From Paramecium tetraurelia (Eukaryota > Ciliophora > Oligohymenophorea > Peniculida > Parameciidae), in contig NW_001799433.1 in the NCBI RefSeq assembly GCF_000165425.1, forward strand, positions 115,177 through 179,176: DNA of 64,000 nucleotides. The letters run 5' to 3'. Below, piece by piece: positions 61,145 to 64,000 of the stretch. The notes under the pieces were generated by a model. That model did no database searches. It worked only from the letters and a program-made list of their open reading frames with translations, and was not told where the DNA came from. The translations under genes were made by a program, and so were the position numbers. Within the stretch, counting starts at the first letter, position 1. Each line of letters opens with the position of its first letter.

Positions 61145-61620
61145 TTAACGATTAAATTTTTATTATTAAATTTTATCATTCTATAAATAATTTCTTAGCA
61201 ATAAATATAATAATTTTCTTTATATAATCACAAAACTATTATACAATTATATTCAATCTCAATCAATAATAAAATTATATTATACATTCTAAATATTTAA
61301 TAAATTGATTAGAGTACCAATTAAGGAATAAAATCTATAATATTTATATATGTCAATCATATTAATTCCTAATTTGTATATAGTTTAAGTAGTCAACATA
61401 AGTTTCTAAGGATATTAATAAAATTGATTTTGACTTAACTATTACAATATGTAGATCTTTTTAGACAATCAAAATTGAGATTAGTAATTGTTGAATCTAA
61501 TTCAACATAATAGGAAAATTAAAAAGTTGAATAGATCAAAAACAGATGGAAAAGAGATTAAAATTAAATTTGTAAAATATTTGATTCTATTTGAATATAT
61601 ATTTTTTATCTATAAATTCA
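61145..61620. other. Intergenic between two minus-strand genes
   Basis: About 475 bp of AT-rich DNA, no convincing frame on either strand, no RNA gene. It must contain the cyclin promoter. Confidence 0.5.
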
Positions 61621-64000
61621 TCATTTTAATTCCTTTTGACAATAAATAGCTATCATTTCTTATTAATTGATATTGCAAATTAGTTATGCCTCTGATACTC
61701 CTGGAGGAATAACGTAAATTGTGAATGCCTCGCTTTAGATGACTCCAGCTCGTTACTAGATTGAAATTGATAAATACCTTATTTCTTAAGTATTGAACAT
61801 ATTCAGCGAATTTAGGAAAGTCTGTATCTTAAGCAGGACTAAATATTAAAATGGCTGATTGGTCTTATCCTGCTCTCTAATAGGCATCTTAATATGTGCA
61901 TTTATAACTCATTTCTAGATTAGAAGGTAAGTTGACTAATTAAGAAATCAATAATACTCTTCTTGGTATCCATGTTAGTTTTGTGCATTCTTGCATCTAT
62001 ACCAACTCTGTGTTGTTTTCCTCTATTCATATAACCACACCAAAAAGGCGAGTTGATTTCTTCTTACTTCATGGTTGGAGGAGGGATGATCATATCCATT
62101 GAATATTATTATGGTAAATAACTCTAAGCTTAAGCCTAAGGATTTAGCTATTAGTAATATTGTAATTGTGGAGGGGGCTATTAAGTTTAAGGAACTGGTT
62201 GGGGTTGTGGTCTAAATTGAGGTTAAACAGGAGTTTAAGCAGGAATTTAAAGTTGTTATTATTGGTTTTTCATGAACATCATTTGTTATTAGTTTGATTG
62301 TTATTGAGGATATAAAATAGGCATTTAGTTGTAGTCATATATATTTTATAAATTAGGAGGAGCTATATGTTATTAGGGTATAGGCTAATTTTGAAAGGGA
62401 GCCAACATCTGAACTTATTATGGGATTTATCTAGATACCATCTATTGGTGCATAGGTATTTATTAATTAACTTGCATATAATCTGATTATAAAATGAATG
62501 TATTACCCATTGCATATGGTTATTGCATAAACATATTATTTTATCTTTTGTTTTATACATTAGTAGGATAATTAGATAAGATAGCCACATCACACTTTTT
62601 GTCACCCAATATTTGTATTTTGTATCTACAGAATTTCCTTCTGGCTTTTTTGCAATCCTTTAAAAAGGAGAACTCTATTAAGACATAGGATCTCAATTAA
62701 GGAGAATCTGGTTAGAAATGTTGAATTCCTTTGACTTCACCTCCGAATTTCTCAGCCATTTTTTTCAAGAATTTTTCATCCAAAACATAATTCTAATTTG
62801 GAGGAAATCCAATGAACATAACTGGCCACATTTCTTCTTCCTATAAGTTTATTATCATTTAAAATTACTCGTTCACTATCTTCAGCATTGCCAACAATTT
62901 GCACTCTTCGAAATGGATCAGATTAATATATTTTGACTTGTCCTGCACTCTCCAATAGTTCTGCAATCAAGGATGAGTTTTGCATAGCTTAGAGGACTGA
63001 TTCTAGTCTCTTGAATTTCACATATGCGTAATTGACCAATTACTTAGGAACAATGTCAATTCTCTCTACAATGCCATAAGCAGAAAAGATCCTTTGTATG
63101 TCTGCAGAAATCTTCGATTGAGGTATCCCAGATATAAATAACTCTCTTACATAGACATGATGAGTTATTTGATATTGCTACTATGGCTACTTTATTTTTT
63201 AGAAATTAACATACTTATTAATACATTAGATGAGACTACAAATCGCCACCTGAAAATACTATCTCTGCAATGTCCTTATTCTCAACTTTAACAAGAGCAC
63301 TTCTAGGTGGCAATTTAGAAGAAGATGATTCAGATGAACTAGAATGTTTACGCTTTTTTTATTTTTTTTATTTTTTAGCAGATCTTGCTCTTGAAGAATC
63401 AGAGGAGGACGATGATTCTGATTTCTTCTTCTTTTATTAATTAAAAAATACAACTTTCTTTTTTGGTTTGGATTTATCCTTCTTTAATCTCTCCTTTGAT
63501 TTCTCCTTCTTTTTAACCTTATCATCCTTCTTCTTATCAGATTTCTAATGACCGGCACCAGCAGAATCCTTAAGGAAGAATACAAAATGTAAAAGCATAC
63601 ATCATTTTTATCTTTACTAAAAGCAACTGTCCACGTGGTTCCCAAGGGACTGTTTTATTTCAATTCTGTGACAGCATTTTAAGCTCCATCACCATCGCAC
63701 ATAAGAACAAACCCATAGCAGTAATCTTTTAGTGGTTACTTATTTAAATATATATAAAAAACTAAACCCCTTAACTATTTTTGCGAATGATCTTAACTTC
63801 TTTAATTTAACCATATTTGGAGAACACACGATGCAATGTCTCTTCTGTAATCTACAAAGGAAGGTTTCCAATGTGCAATTTACAATTTTTATTCCTAATG
63901 TCCTTCTCGGGTGGTATAGATGGCGTGAAGAATTGGTTTCGAGGAAGTTCTAAAGAGGGAGATAATCAAAAAAGAAAATTATTACCATCCTATTAATGTT
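61621..64000 (-). CDS. Spen-like RNA-binding protein with two RRMs and a SPOC domain (5' end outside window)
   Basis: From the right edge: a first RRM (KLHIGNLPLQITEET, VFSKYGQIKEVKII, GFVLMCDGDGAQNAV), a Lys/Ser-rich linker, a second RRM (ELFISGIPQSKISADIQ, VNYAYVKF), a third RRM-like stretch, a Gln/Pro-rich linker, then a SPOC domain (FWCGYMNRGKQHRVG, AILIFSPAQDTDFPKFAEY, FTIYVIPPGVSEAQ). Spen/SHARP proteins use SPOC to bind phospho-CTD or co-repressors. Introns are small; the ATG lies beyond 64000. Stop is TGA at 61623-61621. Confidence 0.85.

Noticed and set aside
1-64000. Bacterial or viral origin, CRISPR arrays, IS elements, rRNA
   Set aside because: No array-like repeats, transposase or rRNA sequence were seen; recoded glutamines, tiny introns and eukaryotic families rule out a bacterial source.

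Overview
This is macronuclear DNA of a ciliate, almost certainly a Paramecium-type species. Read with the standard code the window falls into small scraps. Read with TAA and TAG as glutamine and TGA as the only stop, it resolves into about 47 closely packed genes on both strands. Exons are split by tiny introns, mostly 20-30 nt, of the form GTA...TAG. Intergenic gaps are often 30-150 bp and very AT-rich. No bacterial features (ribosome binding sites, operons, CRISPR, IS elements) were found. All gene models were made by hand translation and intron finding; where a start or junction is unsure the entry says so. Layout, left to right: 0-9 kb holds three hypothetical or partial genes, a SAS-4/CPAP-like centriole protein, a hypoxanthine phosphoribosyltransferase, an unresolved stretch with an inverted repeat, and a large secreted or membrane protein with a cysteine-rich repeat. 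9-16 kb holds a class II DAHP synthase, an M16-family (MPP-like) protein, a Pumilio protein, a small unknown, a MORN-repeat protein and an unknown. 16-27 kb holds a Tubby protein, a small unknown, a long coiled-coil protein, a mitochondrial-type DnaJ, a CK1 kinase, a Rab GTPase, an SF-assemblin and a probable PP1-binding protein. 27-37 kb holds membrane proteins, a histidine-ammonia-lyase-type MIO enzyme, a PHD-like zinc protein, a TBC RabGAP, a PB1-ZZ protein resembling p62/NBR1, and a 55-residue protein. 37-52 kb holds a long helical unknown, an ACAD10/11-type fusion enzyme, an initiator-like tRNA-Met, a second CK1 kinase, coiled-coil proteins, a dual-specificity phosphatase-like protein whose catalytic Cys is Ser, and a mitochondrial-looking protein with an RbfA-like stretch. 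52-64 kb holds a 14-3-3 protein, unknowns, a CFAP57 (WDR65) axonemal protein, a small membrane protein, a cyclin and, running off the right edge, a Spen-like RRM/SPOC protein. Neighbouring genes show no operon logic, as expected for a ciliate, but the set is rich in cilium, basal-body and cortex parts (SAS-4/CPAP, CFAP57, SF-assemblin, MORN, Tubby, coiled-coil proteins) and in membrane traffic and signalling (Rab, TBC, two CK1, 14-3-3, PP1 binder, pseudophosphatase). Metabolic genes are HPRT, DAHP synthase, the MIO lyase and acyl-CoA dehydrogenase. The least expected items are the class II DAHP synthase, the Cys-to-Ser phosphatase, the GILK/RVHF protein, the PB1-ZZ protein and the initiator tRNA with a T in the discriminator position.
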